Notes under the pieces: model-generated
What the model saw: the letters and a program-made list of their open reading frames with translations, nothing else
The model's database searches: none
Told to the model about the DNA's origin: nothing
Position numbers and translations under genes: made by a program
Shown: positions 43,523-52,375 of the stretch, piece after piece
Layout: the number at the start of each line of letters is the position of its first letter
How positions within the stretch are numbered: position 1 is the stretch's first letter
DNA from: Roseburia sp.
Lineage (GTDB): Bacteria; Bacillota; Clostridia; Lachnospirales; Lachnospiraceae
DNA: 56,161 bases
Assembly: GCA_023664725.1 (NCBI GenBank)
Contig: JAMPFA010000006.1
Span: 1 to 56,161 of the forward strand
Direction of reading: 5' to 3'

Positions 43523-44503
43523 ATGGAAAAAGAGACTGTTCTGTCAAAAGATATACAGGCAGCCGGTGATCTGGCAAAGTATGATGCGGCGGTAAAATGC
43601 CTTTTGGCAGATAAGAGAATTCTTGCATGGCTATTAAAAAGCTGTGTGGAGGAATTCAGGGAAGAGGATATTATAAAAATTGCCGATACATATATTGAAG
43701 GGGAGCCGCAGATTTCCCAGGTTCCTGTTATGTCGGATGAAACAAATACAGCTTCAAAGGTAAGAGGCACAGGTGTGGAAGATGTGACGATTTCAGAGGG
43801 GACAATAACTTTTGATATCCGCTTTGAGGCAGTCCTGCCAGGAAATGGAGATATTATAAGTTTGCTCATCAATGTGGAGGCACAAAATAAATTTTATCCC
43901 GGATACCCTCTGATCAAGCGTGGAATATATTATTGCAGCCGGATGATATCGTCACAGTATGGAACAGTTTTTACAAAATCCCATTACGAAAAAGTAAAAA
44001 AGGTGTATTCCATATGGATTTGCACCAATCCACCAAAGAAAAGGGAAAATACCATTACAGAATATTCCTTAACAGAAAAAAATCATGCAGGCCGTGTGCA
44101 GGAGAAAAGGGAAAATTACGATTTGCTTACAGTCATAATGATCTGTCTTGGGCATGAAGAAAACAGAGAGGAAACGGGAATCTTAAGACTGTTTAGAGTG
44201 CTGTTGTCCTCAGAACTGAGGCCAAAAGAAAAACGTGAAATATTAGAACAGGATTTTCAGATTCCAATGACAGAAACGTTAGAAAGGCAGGTGGAAGATG
44301 TGTGCAATTTGAGTGAAGGCGTATGGGAAAAAGGTATGGAAAAAGGTATGGAAAAAGGTATGGAAAAGGGGTATGAAATAGCGGAACTTTCAGCCATTAA
44401 AAACCTTATGCATCGTTTGAAAATGACAGCGGAACAGGCTATGGACACATTGGATATTGCCGCTGATAAGAGAGCAAAATACAATTCTATGATCCATCAG
44501 TAG
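43523..44503 (+). CDS. Rpn/PD-(D/E)XK nuclease-family transposase-like protein
   Basis: 326 residues. The nuclease core has TFDIRFEAVLPG, LLINVEAQNKFYPGYPLIKRGIYYCSRMI and VYSIWICTNPP, as in Rpn/YhgA-like and 'PD-(D/E)XK nuclease family transposase' proteins abundant in Lachnospiraceae. The C-terminal third has an EKGM repeat made by a 12-bp tandem array, then a helical tail. Rpn proteins promote recombination in E. coli; members here are often multicopy. It has its own promoter and is the kind of gene that moves. Confidence 0.85.
   Translation: MEKETVLSKDIQAAGDLAKYDAAVKCLLADKRILAWLLKSCVEEFREEDIIKIADTYIEGEPQISQVPVMSDETNTASKVRGTGVEDVTISEGTITFDIRFEAVLPGNGDIISLLINVEAQNKFYPGYPLIKRGIYYCSRMISSQYGTVFTKSHYEKVKKVYSIWICTNPPKKRENTITEYSLTEKNHAGRVQEKRENYDLLTVIMICLGHEENREETGILRLFRVLLSSELRPKEKREILEQDFQIPMTETLERQVEDVCNLSEGVWEKGMEKGMEKGMEKGYEIAELSAIKNLMHRLKMTAEQAMDTLDIAADKRAKYNSMIHQ
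44333..44368 (+). repeat. Three tandem 12-bp units inside the Rpn-like gene
   Basis: Unit GGTATGGAAAAA at 44333, 44345 and 44357 (last base G), coding GMEK each. In-frame gain or loss of units by slippage would change the linker length without breaking the gene. Confidence 0.9.
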
Positions 44504-44514
44504 GGAGAAACAGG

Positions 44515-44796
44515 ATGAGAGTTTATATTATAATATTGTGCTATCTTATTGTGATGAATCTTGTGGGTCTTTGTCTCATGGGGTTGGATAAATTCAAAGC
44601 CAGGCGTCATTTATGGAGGATTTCGGAAAAAACTCTTTTTCTGGTAAGTATTTTCGGGGGCAGCATAGGCACCTGGGCGGGGATGTATCTGTTTATGCAT
44701 AAGACCAGGCACTGGTATTTTGTGGTGGGGATGCCGCTTATTCTTGTAGTTCATGTGGCGGTTTTTGTTTACCTAATGCAGATAATGCAGACTTAA
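44515..44796 (+). CDS. DUF1294 membrane protein
   Basis: 93 residues with three membrane segments. LMGLDKFKARRHLWRISEKTL, FGGSIGTWAGMYLFMHKTRHWYF fits the DUF1294 family of small inner-membrane proteins with unknown role. It starts 11 bases after the Rpn-like gene and may use the same transcript. Confidence 0.85.
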   Translation: MRVYIIILCYLIVMNLVGLCLMGLDKFKARRHLWRISEKTLFLVSIFGGSIGTWAGMYLFMHKTRHWYFVVGMPLILVVHVAVFVYLMQIMQT

Positions 44797-44827
44797 AATA
44801 TGATGAGTAAAAAAGGCGGTAATACAT

Positions 44828-45511
44828 ATGAGAAGATATATATTACGGTTTGATATCTGGCTGACGCTGTTAGTGGCATATGCTTTAGCAGCCGGGGCGG
44901 GGAAACTGGTGGATCTTATTGTGCCTGTTCCCGACTATGAGGCGTATGTGGAAGAGCATGCCGTTCCGGCGGGGGAGATTGGCGGAGAGGCAGGGGATGA
45001 TGTGTTTGCGGCACAGTCTGTGGAGGACTTATTGTCTCACGATACTTTTACAATCCTGTCGGAGGGGATTGCCTATCGGAATGAAGGCGGCGGCTATTTT
45101 GGCGGCAAATTTCTCTATAATGTGGCTCTTCCCTCCGGGGAGCGGGTGGCGGCAAGTATCAATACGCAAAATGTGGTAAAGCCAAACGGGGACGACTACT
45201 ATGTGGGCACAACCAGACTTCCGGTGGGGAGAGTGGTATATGCAAACTTGTCGGAAGATGATTATTTTATGGAGCAGATTTCCTATCGGCATGAGGAGCA
45301 AGCCTTAACCAGGACAGATTTCTATGTGGATATGGTGGGAGACGGAATGGTGATGGATCAGGAGTCCTATGAGAGCACCAGCTATAAAGCTATTGCCCAG
45401 GCGGTTGTATTTATCATTGTATTTCCACTGTTTCATTCCTTTGGGGCGAAACTTGGAATTTTCCCTTACTTCTTCCCGCCAAGGAACAGGAATCAATCAG
45501 AGTGGGACTAA
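44828..45511 (+). CDS. Unknown membrane protein, two membrane segments (227 aa)
   Basis: Not recognised. One membrane segment at about 10-32 and another at about 190-212 enclose an external acidic domain of roughly 155 residues (GYFGGKFLYNVALPSGERVAASINTQ). Cytoplasmic tail ends in FFPPRNRNQSEWD. It is 10 bases ahead of the next unknown membrane gene, so they form a unit. Confidence 0.8.
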   Translation: MRRYILRFDIWLTLLVAYALAAGAGKLVDLIVPVPDYEAYVEEHAVPAGEIGGEAGDDVFAAQSVEDLLSHDTFTILSEGIAYRNEGGGYFGGKFLYNVALPSGERVAASINTQNVVKPNGDDYYVGTTRLPVGRVVYANLSEDDYFMEQISYRHEEQALTRTDFYVDMVGDGMVMDQESYESTSYKAIAQAVVFIIVFPLFHSFGAKLGIFPYFFPPRNRNQSEWD

Positions 45512-45521
45512 GGAGTGAGAA

Positions 45522-46109
45522 ATGCAGGAAAACGAGAGACTGAAGAAAAGTAATTTAGGATATATAGTAATGTATTTTATGATTCCCATTATTGTGATCG
45601 CCATCTGTTATGGCACTATGGCGGTGACAGGGGTTATTGGTAACACGGCGGTGGCACTGGCATTTGGCCCTATTATTTTTGTCATTCTCTGGTGGGCGCT
45701 TCTGGGAAAGCCTCTCTACAGTATGCGGACAAAAAAGATGGAGGGGGAACTGGACAGCGCCGGATTTCGCAGAAACCAGACATTTACCGCAGATGGGTGT
45801 GTGGTCATTGTAGACCAGATCAACGGGAAACTGGCGATTTTGTTCCGGTGGAATCCCTTTCACTATTATGTCTTTCCGGCAAGCAGGATCACAAAGACCT
45901 GGGTGGATGACGGCAAGACAGGGGCAGGTATTTTTGCAGGGAGCGGAAGAGTCAGCTTCCTTTTTGTCGTAGACGGGATTAAAGTGCGGGTGAACACTTT
46001 TACCTCAAACAGACGCTGGACTATGGATCATGAGTATATCTTAGAGGGAATCTCCAAGGCAGACCTGATGGTGGAGATTTTAAATGAGGCCAGAGAAATA
46101 AGCAGATAA
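45522..46109 (+). CDS. Unknown membrane protein (195 aa)
   Basis: Not recognised. Two membrane segments (about 12-36 and 40-62) are followed by a cytoplasmic domain with VVIVDQINGKLAILFRWNPF, a PH- or GRAM-like beta-rich pattern as far as can be judged, ending helical. Next gene 12 bases on. It probably acts with the 44828 protein. Confidence 0.78.
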   Translation: MQENERLKKSNLGYIVMYFMIPIIVIAICYGTMAVTGVIGNTAVALAFGPIIFVILWWALLGKPLYSMRTKKMEGELDSAGFRRNQTFTADGCVVIVDQINGKLAILFRWNPFHYYVFPASRITKTWVDDGKTGAGIFAGSGRVSFLFVVDGIKVRVNTFTSNRRWTMDHEYILEGISKADLMVEILNEAREISR

Positions 46110-46121
46110 AGCGGAGGAAAT

Positions 46122-46472
46122 ATGGGATTTTTTCGGAAAGCGAGACAGATTTTTCATGACGACTGGTGCAGTCATTGTCAGTCGGAGATGGATGTGGTGG
46201 GAAAACAGCTCTATATGTTAAAAGATATGATGGTGGGGCACTATAAGACTCACGAGGATGCGGCGTATTACAAAAAAAATATGGTGCCGGTAACATCCAA
46301 AGCGGAGATTCCCACAGGGGTTTACGCCTGTGGGATGCATCAGTACAGATGCCCTCAGTGCGGCCACAGGGCGGTAAAGCTGACAGTGTTCCTTCCGGTT
46401 CGGGATATGGAAAAGACAGAGCAGATCCTGATTTTTGACAAAGGGGAAATGGAGGGATTTGGTGCATTATAA
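46122..46472 (+). CDS. Zinc-ribbon-like protein (116 aa)
   Basis: No family recognised. CSHCQSEM near residues 16-23 and YRCPQCGHRAVKL near 75-87 give a CxxC...CxxC metal site. The protein is soluble. Its end overlaps the response-regulator start by 11 bases, so the three unknown genes and the two-component genes may be read together. Confidence 0.78.
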   Translation: MGFFRKARQIFHDDWCSHCQSEMDVVGKQLYMLKDMMVGHYKTHEDAAYYKKNMVPVTSKAEIPTGVYACGMHQYRCPQCGHRAVKLTVFLPVRDMEKTEQILIFDKGEMEGFGAL

Positions 46473-47154
46473 CTGTCTGATCATTGACGATGAAACAGAT
46501 TTGGCACAGATGACCTGTGAATATTTTCAGATGTTTGGGGTGAGCTGTGCCTGTGAGGAAAGTGCCAAAGGCGGCATGGCTTTTTTAGAACAGAACGATG
46601 TGGATATCCTTTTGCTGGATATTAATTTAAGTCAGGGCAGCGGCTTTGAGCTTTGCAGGAAAATAAGGGAGAGATGGGAGATTCCCATTTTGTTTATCAG
46701 TGCAAGGCAGAGCGATGATGACGTGCTCATCGCCCTAAATATCGGCGGGGATGATTACATTAAAAAACCTTATTCCTTAAGTGTCCTTCTGGCAAAAGTG
46801 CGGGTGGTGCTTAACCGCATGGAAAAACGGCAGAATCAGAGGAACATCCTGCCGGAAGAGGTGAAAGACCAGGAGGACTTTTATTTATGTGAGGAAAAAC
46901 TCTGCGTCTATGTGAAGGGCAGGGAAGTTTCTCTGAAAGCAAAAGAATTTGCTCTTTTAAAATGCCTGTACGAACACCAAGACACCATTGTGACAAAAGA
47001 AAAAATCTTTGACACTGTGTGGGGAGATAATTTTTACAGTGACGGGACTTTAAATGTTCAGATCCGAAAGCTTCGGGAGAAACTGGAGGAGACCCCCAAT
47101 GAGCCAAAACTCATAAAGACAGTCTGGGGTACAGGTTATATGCTAAAACTGTGA
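46462..47154 (+). CDS. OmpR-family response regulator of the Bce-like module
   Basis: 230 residues from GTG 46462 (GGAGGG at 46451-46456). Receiver: IIDDETDL acidic pair, phospho-acceptor Asp in ILLLDINLSQGSG, conserved Lys in DDYIKKPYS. The C-terminal winged helix (SLKAKEFALLKCLYEH, LNVQIRKLREKLEE, TVWGTGYML) binds DNA. It should be phosphorylated by the kinase at 47816 and control the ABC genes at 49170. Confidence 0.93.
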   Translation: MHYNCLIIDDETDLAQMTCEYFQMFGVSCACEESAKGGMAFLEQNDVDILLLDINLSQGSGFELCRKIRERWEIPILFISARQSDDDVLIALNIGGDDYIKKPYSLSVLLAKVRVVLNRMEKRQNQRNILPEEVKDQEDFYLCEEKLCVYVKGREVSLKAKEFALLKCLYEHQDTIVTKEKIFDTVWGDNFYSDGTLNVQIRKLREKLEETPNEPKLIKTVWGTGYMLKL

Positions 47155-47240
47155 TAAAATTGTCAGGTAATTGTGATCTCAGGTTGTGAAAATTCTCGTT
47201 TAACAGTACCTGATAAGAAAAATATATAGGGGAGGAAACC

Positions 47241-47804
47241 ATGGAAAACCAAATTTTATCTGCATTAGCGGCGCTTGAAAAGCTGAGAGAAGGAAACAAA
47301 AAGTACATAACAGCAACATACCCTTCAGGGGATATTTCACTGATCATCCGCAGGGAGACATATGATCACGGCCAGACACCCTACGCTGTCATTGTCACAT
47401 GTTCAGATTCCAGAGTGATCCCGGAAAGTATCTTTATGACGGGGATAGGGGAATTGTTTGTAATCCGTGTGGCAGGAAATATCATTGGCCAGCATGAGTT
47501 GGGCAGCATCGAATATGCGGCCAGCCATCTGGGTGCAAAGCTTGTGGTAGTGCTTGGCCACAACCGCTGTGGTGCGGTGGGAGCGGCATTGAATGGTGAA
47601 CCGGAAGGGTTTATCAGGTTCATTACCGATGAGATCCGTGAGGCCATCGGCGGGGAAAAAGATGAGTTTCGAGCCTGCTGCCTGAATGTGCAGAGAAGTG
47701 TCTCTGTCATCCGAGAGAATTTGACCCTGTCTCAGGAAAATTTAAAAGTGTGTGGGGCAATGTACCATATTGACAGCGGAGAAGTGGAATTTTTTGATGA
47801 ATAA
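47241..47804 (+). CDS. Beta-class carbonic anhydrase
   Basis: 187 residues. Zinc ligands are in CSDSR (Cys54, Asp56) and GHNRCGAVG (His107, Cys110), and AGNIIG completes the site. It interconverts CO2 and bicarbonate in the cytoplasm. The gene lies 86 bases after the response regulator and 11 before the sensor kinase, splitting a two-component pair, which is unusual. GGGGAGG precedes the ATG. Confidence 0.95.
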   Translation: MENQILSALAALEKLREGNKKYITATYPSGDISLIIRRETYDHGQTPYAVIVTCSDSRVIPESIFMTGIGELFVIRVAGNIIGQHELGSIEYAASHLGAKLVVVLGHNRCGAVGAALNGEPEGFIRFITDEIREAIGGEKDEFRACCLNVQRSVSVIRENLTLSQENLKVCGAMYHIDSGEVEFFDE

Positions 47805-47815
47805 AAGAGGATAAT

Positions 47816-49051
47816 ATGAAAATGAGATATGTACTGGCAGCCTACACTCTGTTTATGGGTGTGCTGCTTTTTTCTATCCTGGCGTTTTTCAAAGAAGAGA
47901 TGATTCCCGGAAGGGATATGGTGTACTACAATGAGCAGTTTCTTCTGGTAAGGGAAGAAATTGAGGCAGGGATAGACAGTGGATGGGTAGAAGAAAAATA
48001 TGACTGCGAGATTTTGTTTGTTGATGATCTGGAATATCAGATAAAACTTCAGGATGCCCTTTTGAGGGAGGCGTTGATCTTAGACTATATGAGGGACGGG
48101 GAACTGACAGGAAAAATGATCTGGAATATCAAAGAAAGCCGTTACCGGGAAATGGAGGACAAACTGAAAAGGCGGACATTGTTTTTACTCGCTCTGCAGC
48201 TGCTTTTCGGATATCTCCTTTTTGCATTTCTGTATGTCTGGCTGATACGTCCCTTTTACAATCTGAAAAATTTCGCCAGGCAGATTGCGAAGGGAAATCT
48301 GGATTTTCCCCTGCCTGCCAGAAAGCACAACTATTTCGGGGCATTTACAGAAAGCTTTGACCTGATGCGGGAAGAGTTAAAGCGGGCCAGGGAGAGCGAG
48401 TGTCTGGCCAACCAGAGCAAAAAAGAGCTGGTGGCAGAGTTGTCCCACGATATCAAAACTCCGGTGGCAGCCATACGGGCGGCCTGTGAGGTGATACAGC
48501 TTGAGGAAAAAGAACCCGGCATCCAAAAAAAAGTCGGGGTGATAGACAATAAGGCAAAAATGATTGACGAGCTGGTGGGAAATCTGTTCCATGCCACATT
48601 GGAGGAACTTATGGCTTTAAAAGTGGAGCCATTGGAGGAAAATTCCCAGTGTGTGATGGAGATGTTTGAAGACCTGCAGCCATACGGGCAGATCCGTTTT
48701 TCCTCTGCATTGCCAGAATGTATCATCTATGTGGACAAACTCAGGCTTTCCCAGGTTATCGATAACTGCATTAATAACGGCTGGAAGTATGGGGGCACGG
48801 AGATGACCGTGGAATTTTTGGAGGAGGAAGAGGGAATCTGTGTGAGAATCAAAGACAGTGGAGAAGGGGTGCCGGAGGAAGATTTGCCGCAGATCACGGA
48901 AAAATTTTATCGGGGAAGCAATACCCAGGGAAAGGAAGGCTCCGGTCTAGGTCTATATCTTTCAAAAATTTTTATGGAACAAATGAACGGGGGAATGGAA
49001 TACTATAATCAAAATGGATTTGTGGTGGAACTGTTTTTGAAAAAGGTATGA
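47816..49051 (+). CDS. Sensor histidine kinase of the Bce-like module
   Basis: 411 residues. Membrane segments at about 6-24 and 121-144 enclose an external domain of about 95 residues, larger than in true BceS. A HAMP domain, the phospho-acceptor His in AELSHDIKTPVAAIR, N box VIDNCINNGWKYG, G1 DSGEGVP and G2 GSGLGLYL follow. It is read 11 bases after the carbonic anhydrase gene. The signal is unknown; neighbours suggest antimicrobial peptide sensing, while the anhydrase hints at CO2 or bicarbonate (inference). Confidence 0.93.
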   Translation: MKMRYVLAAYTLFMGVLLFSILAFFKEEMIPGRDMVYYNEQFLLVREEIEAGIDSGWVEEKYDCEILFVDDLEYQIKLQDALLREALILDYMRDGELTGKMIWNIKESRYREMEDKLKRRTLFLLALQLLFGYLLFAFLYVWLIRPFYNLKNFARQIAKGNLDFPLPARKHNYFGAFTESFDLMREELKRARESECLANQSKKELVAELSHDIKTPVAAIRAACEVIQLEEKEPGIQKKVGVIDNKAKMIDELVGNLFHATLEELMALKVEPLEENSQCVMEMFEDLQPYGQIRFSSALPECIIYVDKLRLSQVIDNCINNGWKYGGTEMTVEFLEEEEGICVRIKDSGEGVPEEDLPQITEKFYRGSNTQGKEGSGLGLYLSKIFMEQMNGGMEYYNQNGFVVELFLKKV

Positions 49052-49113
49052 TCACAGATAAGAATTAGTTAAGAAATGAACAGGAAACAGATTAAGATTT
49101 CTGGGAATCATCC

Positions 49114-49122
49114 TGCTAAAAT
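49114..49122 (+). promoter_or_regulatory. Extended -10 upstream of the ABC genes
   Basis: TGCTAAAAT stands 48 bases before the ATPase start. No good -35 is visible. TTAAGA occurs at 49069 and 49092, 23 bp apart, and could be response-regulator half-sites; this would suit an activated promoter. Confidence 0.45.
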
Positions 49123-49169
49123 GGAAAATGTGAAAGAGATAACAGCAAGAGTTACAGAAGGAGGCAAAA

Positions 49170-49925
49170 ATGAGCAGTATATTGACAGCAAAAGATCTGT
49201 GCAAGACATTTTCCAATGAATCCTTGCAGCAGCATGTGTTAAAAAATCTGAATCTTAACATTGAGGAAGGAGATTTCACGGTAATCATGGGAAATTCCGG
49301 TTCCGGGAAAAGCACCCTTCTCTATGCCCTATCCGGCATGGACAGACCTACCCTGGGAAGCATCTCCTACAGGGACATGGAAATTTCAAAGCTGAACAAT
49401 GACAGATTGGCGGTGTTTCGCAGAACCCACTGTGGGTTTGTGTTCCAGCAGAATTACTTAAATGATACCATGAGTGTGCTGGACAATGTGATGGTTTGTG
49501 GGTTTCTGTTGAGCAAAGACAGGAAAGCCCTGGCAAAAAGGGCAAAAGGGCTTATGCTTTCCGTGGGACTTTCCCAGGAATCTTTCCACAAATTTCCCAC
49601 CCAGCTCTCCGGCGGGGAGCAGCAGAGGGTGGCGGTTGTCCGGGGAATCATCAATGAGCCGGAGATTCTATTTGCGGATGAGCCAACCGGGGCGCTAAAT
49701 TCCCAGAATACGGAGAATGTGTTAAATGTCTTTACAACATTGAACCAGAAGGGGCAGAGTATCGTTATGGTCACCCACGATATGCGCTCCGCCAGAAGAG
49801 GAAACCGGATTTTGTATTTGAGCGACGGAGTGATCACCGGGGAACTGCAATTGGGGGAGTATGTCACCGGGGATAAAAAGCGGCATGAAAAACTCCGCAC
49901 ATTTTTGCAGGAAATGGGGTGGTAG
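49170..49925 (+). CDS. ABC transporter ATP-binding protein, MacB/BceA-like
   Basis: 251 residues. Walker A GNSGSGKSTLL, Q-loop FQQNYL, signature LSGGEQQRVAV, Walker B ILFADEPTGALN, H-loop VTHD. It powers the FtsX-type permease encoded 1 base after its stop. This pair typically pumps or frees peptides such as bacitracin or lantibiotics. Confidence 0.95.
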   Translation: MSSILTAKDLCKTFSNESLQQHVLKNLNLNIEEGDFTVIMGNSGSGKSTLLYALSGMDRPTLGSISYRDMEISKLNNDRLAVFRRTHCGFVFQQNYLNDTMSVLDNVMVCGFLLSKDRKALAKRAKGLMLSVGLSQESFHKFPTQLSGGEQQRVAVVRGIINEPEILFADEPTGALNSQNTENVLNVFTTLNQKGQSIVMVTHDMRSARRGNRILYLSDGVITGELQLGEYVTGDKKRHEKLRTFLQEMGW

Positions 49926-49926
49926 A

Positions 49927-52290
49927 ATGCAGGGATTATATGATATCACCAAAAACAGCATGAAGAAGAAAAAGGGAGACATATTGTTGCTCTTTGCACT
50001 GATTTCCCTTGGTGCAATGCTTTTGTATACCAGCATATCCGTGTCCCTTGGAACGGGGCAGATGCAGGATTTGGCCTACGAGAGAACCCATACAGCGGAC
50101 TTTTTCTATATGGCAAATGAGGGGAAAGAGAAACTGCCGGAAATCTTTTCTTCCCAGGAGGAAGTGGCAGAGTATGAGGATTCCCCCTGCTTTTATTTTC
50201 AAAACACCGAGTACCGAAAAGAGAAAAATGGCGGTGAGGAAAAAAAGCAGATGCCCTTTATTCTTGGGAAACTGGAGGAGAAAAGGACGATTGGAAAAGT
50301 GGAGGGAAGTGAAAACCGAGAGTTTGAGAAAGGCAGTATTTTCCTGCCCTACTATATGAAAGTTTCGGAAGGGTTTGAACTCCATGATACATTTTATCTC
50401 ACCATCGGGGAGGAGGAGTATTCTTTTGAGGTGAAGGGCTTTGTGGAAAACGTTCTGTTTGGAACACCCTTAAATGTGGGTGTCTATGAGGCTTTTATCA
50501 GCCAGGAATTTTATGAAGAACTAGCAAAGGAAAATGAGGCGGCGAAGGCGGCGGAGGCCGCCCAGTATAGGATGCGTTTAAAAGAGGGGGAGGACAGCTT
50601 TGATTTTGATAAAAAAATCAGCGTTATTCTCACAAGGGATGTGCCGGAGCTAATGGGAAGCCATGACCTGGGAGTAAACTGGAGTACCATGAAGGACGGG
50701 GCAGCTATGATGTCTAAAATCAGCATGGGCATTATCCTTGTGTTTTCTCTGCTCCTTGTGACGGTGGTGCTTATCATCATCCGTTTCAGCATCCACAATT
50801 CCATGGAGATGAACCGGAAAAATATCGGTATCTTAATGGCGGCGGGTTACACCACCAGACAGTTAAATCTCACGGCAGTGATGGAAATGGGGATCCTCAC
50901 ATTTTTTGGCGTGATCTTTGGAATTGGCCTGGGGATTTTTGGCGGCGGCATCATCGGTCATTTTCAGGGAATGATGCTTGGGATCAGATGGGAACAGGGA
51001 TTTGATAGAAAAGGAGCAGCAATTACCGCTATGATTTTGTTTGCCATCGTGATCTTTGTGGCTTACTTTAGCGGAAGGGCTTACAAAAAAATGTCAGTGC
51101 TTCACGCCCTGCGGGGAGGCATTGAGGTTCACAACTTTAAAAAGAATTATTTTTCCTTTGACAAGACAAATCTTCCTGTAAATCTTGCACTGGCGGGAAA
51201 AAATATTCTGGGGGAGAAAAAGAAAAATCTGTCAATTTTTGGTATTGTAGTCCTTCTTGCTTTCGCTTCCTGCACTGGCTTTGAGCTTTATGAAAATTTC
51301 GGAAAAACCAGTGATCTGATTTTCAAAATGATCGGCAATGATTTCGGGGATATGATGCTTGCGGGAGAAGATTTGGATAAAGCGGGAGAGGAACTGGAGA
51401 AATGGCAGGAAGCAGAGAGCGTGCTCTACGGGAGCAACATATCTATCCACATGGAGAGCAGGTCAGAGGAGACAGGGTGTACCTGCAGTGTATGGAGAGA
51501 GCCGGAAGACCTAAAAAATGAGATGGTTGTGTCAGGCCGTCTGCCCAGGTATGAAAATGAGATCATGTTGTCCACAAGGATTGCTGAAATTCTGGATGTG
51601 GCGGAAGGGGACAGTATCTATGTCACCGGATCGGGAGAGCGCATGTCCTATGTGGTCAGCGGAATTGATCAGAAGATCAACAATATGGGACTTCGCACAA
51701 CGCTTACCGAACAGGGAGCAAAAAGGTTAAACAGAGAATATAAGATATCCGCCTTGGCTGTCTATGTTCAGGATGGAACAGATGTGGGAGAGTTGATCAG
51801 CCGGACCAAAAATGAGTTTCCAGATCTGGAAGTGTCGGACAGCAAACTTCAGGCCCAGGGAGTTTTAAACGGCGTTGTTCTGATGATGACTGTGATCTGC
51901 CTGATCTTTGTATTTATCACTGTCTTTGTGGTTGTCATGGTGGAGATTCTCTTGATGCAATCCAGAGTGACAAGAGAGAGAAAGCATTTTGGAATTGACA
52001 AGGCAATTGGTTTTACTACCGGGCAGTTAGTCCGCCAGACTATGATGATGAATCTTCCGGTAATCTTTGCCGGGGCAGTAACAGGTGCAGTGTTAAGCAT
52101 CTATCTCATGGAGCCTATGACAGTGACAGGTCTTTCTTTTTGCGGGATGAAAACCTGTCCTCTCGCCCTAAATCCATTCTGGCTGGTGATGACAGTCCTT
52201 GGCATACTGGTAATTGCAGCGGCATCTGCCTTTATCGTTTCTGTGAAGATCAGGAAGATTTCGCCGGTGTCTATGCTGGCGGAGGAGTGA
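49927..52290 (+). CDS. FtsX-family ABC permease (BceB-like)
   Basis: 787 residues from ATG 49927 (GGGGTGG before it). One N-terminal membrane segment, a large external domain, FtsX cores at about 250-400 and 660-780 (IHNSMEMNRKNIGILMAAGYT and ERKHFGIDKAIGFTTGQL with the membrane segments around them), plus a middle segment near 440. The number of segments and the large external domain fit BceB-like permeases that sense as well as transport peptides. Confidence 0.92.
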   Translation: MQGLYDITKNSMKKKKGDILLLFALISLGAMLLYTSISVSLGTGQMQDLAYERTHTADFFYMANEGKEKLPEIFSSQEEVAEYEDSPCFYFQNTEYRKEKNGGEEKKQMPFILGKLEEKRTIGKVEGSENREFEKGSIFLPYYMKVSEGFELHDTFYLTIGEEEYSFEVKGFVENVLFGTPLNVGVYEAFISQEFYEELAKENEAAKAAEAAQYRMRLKEGEDSFDFDKKISVILTRDVPELMGSHDLGVNWSTMKDGAAMMSKISMGIILVFSLLLVTVVLIIIRFSIHNSMEMNRKNIGILMAAGYTTRQLNLTAVMEMGILTFFGVIFGIGLGIFGGGIIGHFQGMMLGIRWEQGFDRKGAAITAMILFAIVIFVAYFSGRAYKKMSVLHALRGGIEVHNFKKNYFSFDKTNLPVNLALAGKNILGEKKKNLSIFGIVVLLAFASCTGFELYENFGKTSDLIFKMIGNDFGDMMLAGEDLDKAGEELEKWQEAESVLYGSNISIHMESRSEETGCTCSVWREPEDLKNEMVVSGRLPRYENEIMLSTRIAEILDVAEGDSIYVTGSGERMSYVVSGIDQKINNMGLRTTLTEQGAKRLNREYKISALAVYVQDGTDVGELISRTKNEFPDLEVSDSKLQAQGVLNGVVLMMTVICLIFVFITVFVVVMVEILLMQSRVTRERKHFGIDKAIGFTTGQLVRQTMMMNLPVIFAGAVTGAVLSIYLMEPMTVTGLSFCGMKTCPLALNPFWLVMTVLGILVIAAASAFIVSVKIRKISPVSMLAEE

Positions 52291-52291
52291 C

Positions 52292-52326
52292 GGGCAGAAG
52301 AATGTATATATTTCCAGAATCTGCCC
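52292..52326 (+). repeat. Inverted repeat after the permease gene
   Basis: GGGCAGA (52292-52298), 21 bases, TCTGCCC (52320-52326). Loop is large and no T-run follows, so a weak terminator at most. Confidence 0.45.
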
Positions 52327-52375
52327 ATATTTATAGAAACTAACTTTTACACCGCAGAAATAACAGGAGGTTTCT

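Noticed and set aside
44333-44368. CRISPR-like repeats
   Set aside because: Units are 12 bp without spacers and keep an open reading frame, so this is a protein repeat.
47200-47228. TTAACA-17-TATATA as promoter of the carbonic anhydrase gene
   Set aside because: Transcription would begin inside the ribosome site, leaving no leader; probably chance.
52292-52326. Strong terminator after the permease
   Set aside because: Only 7 pairs with a 21-base loop and no T-run.
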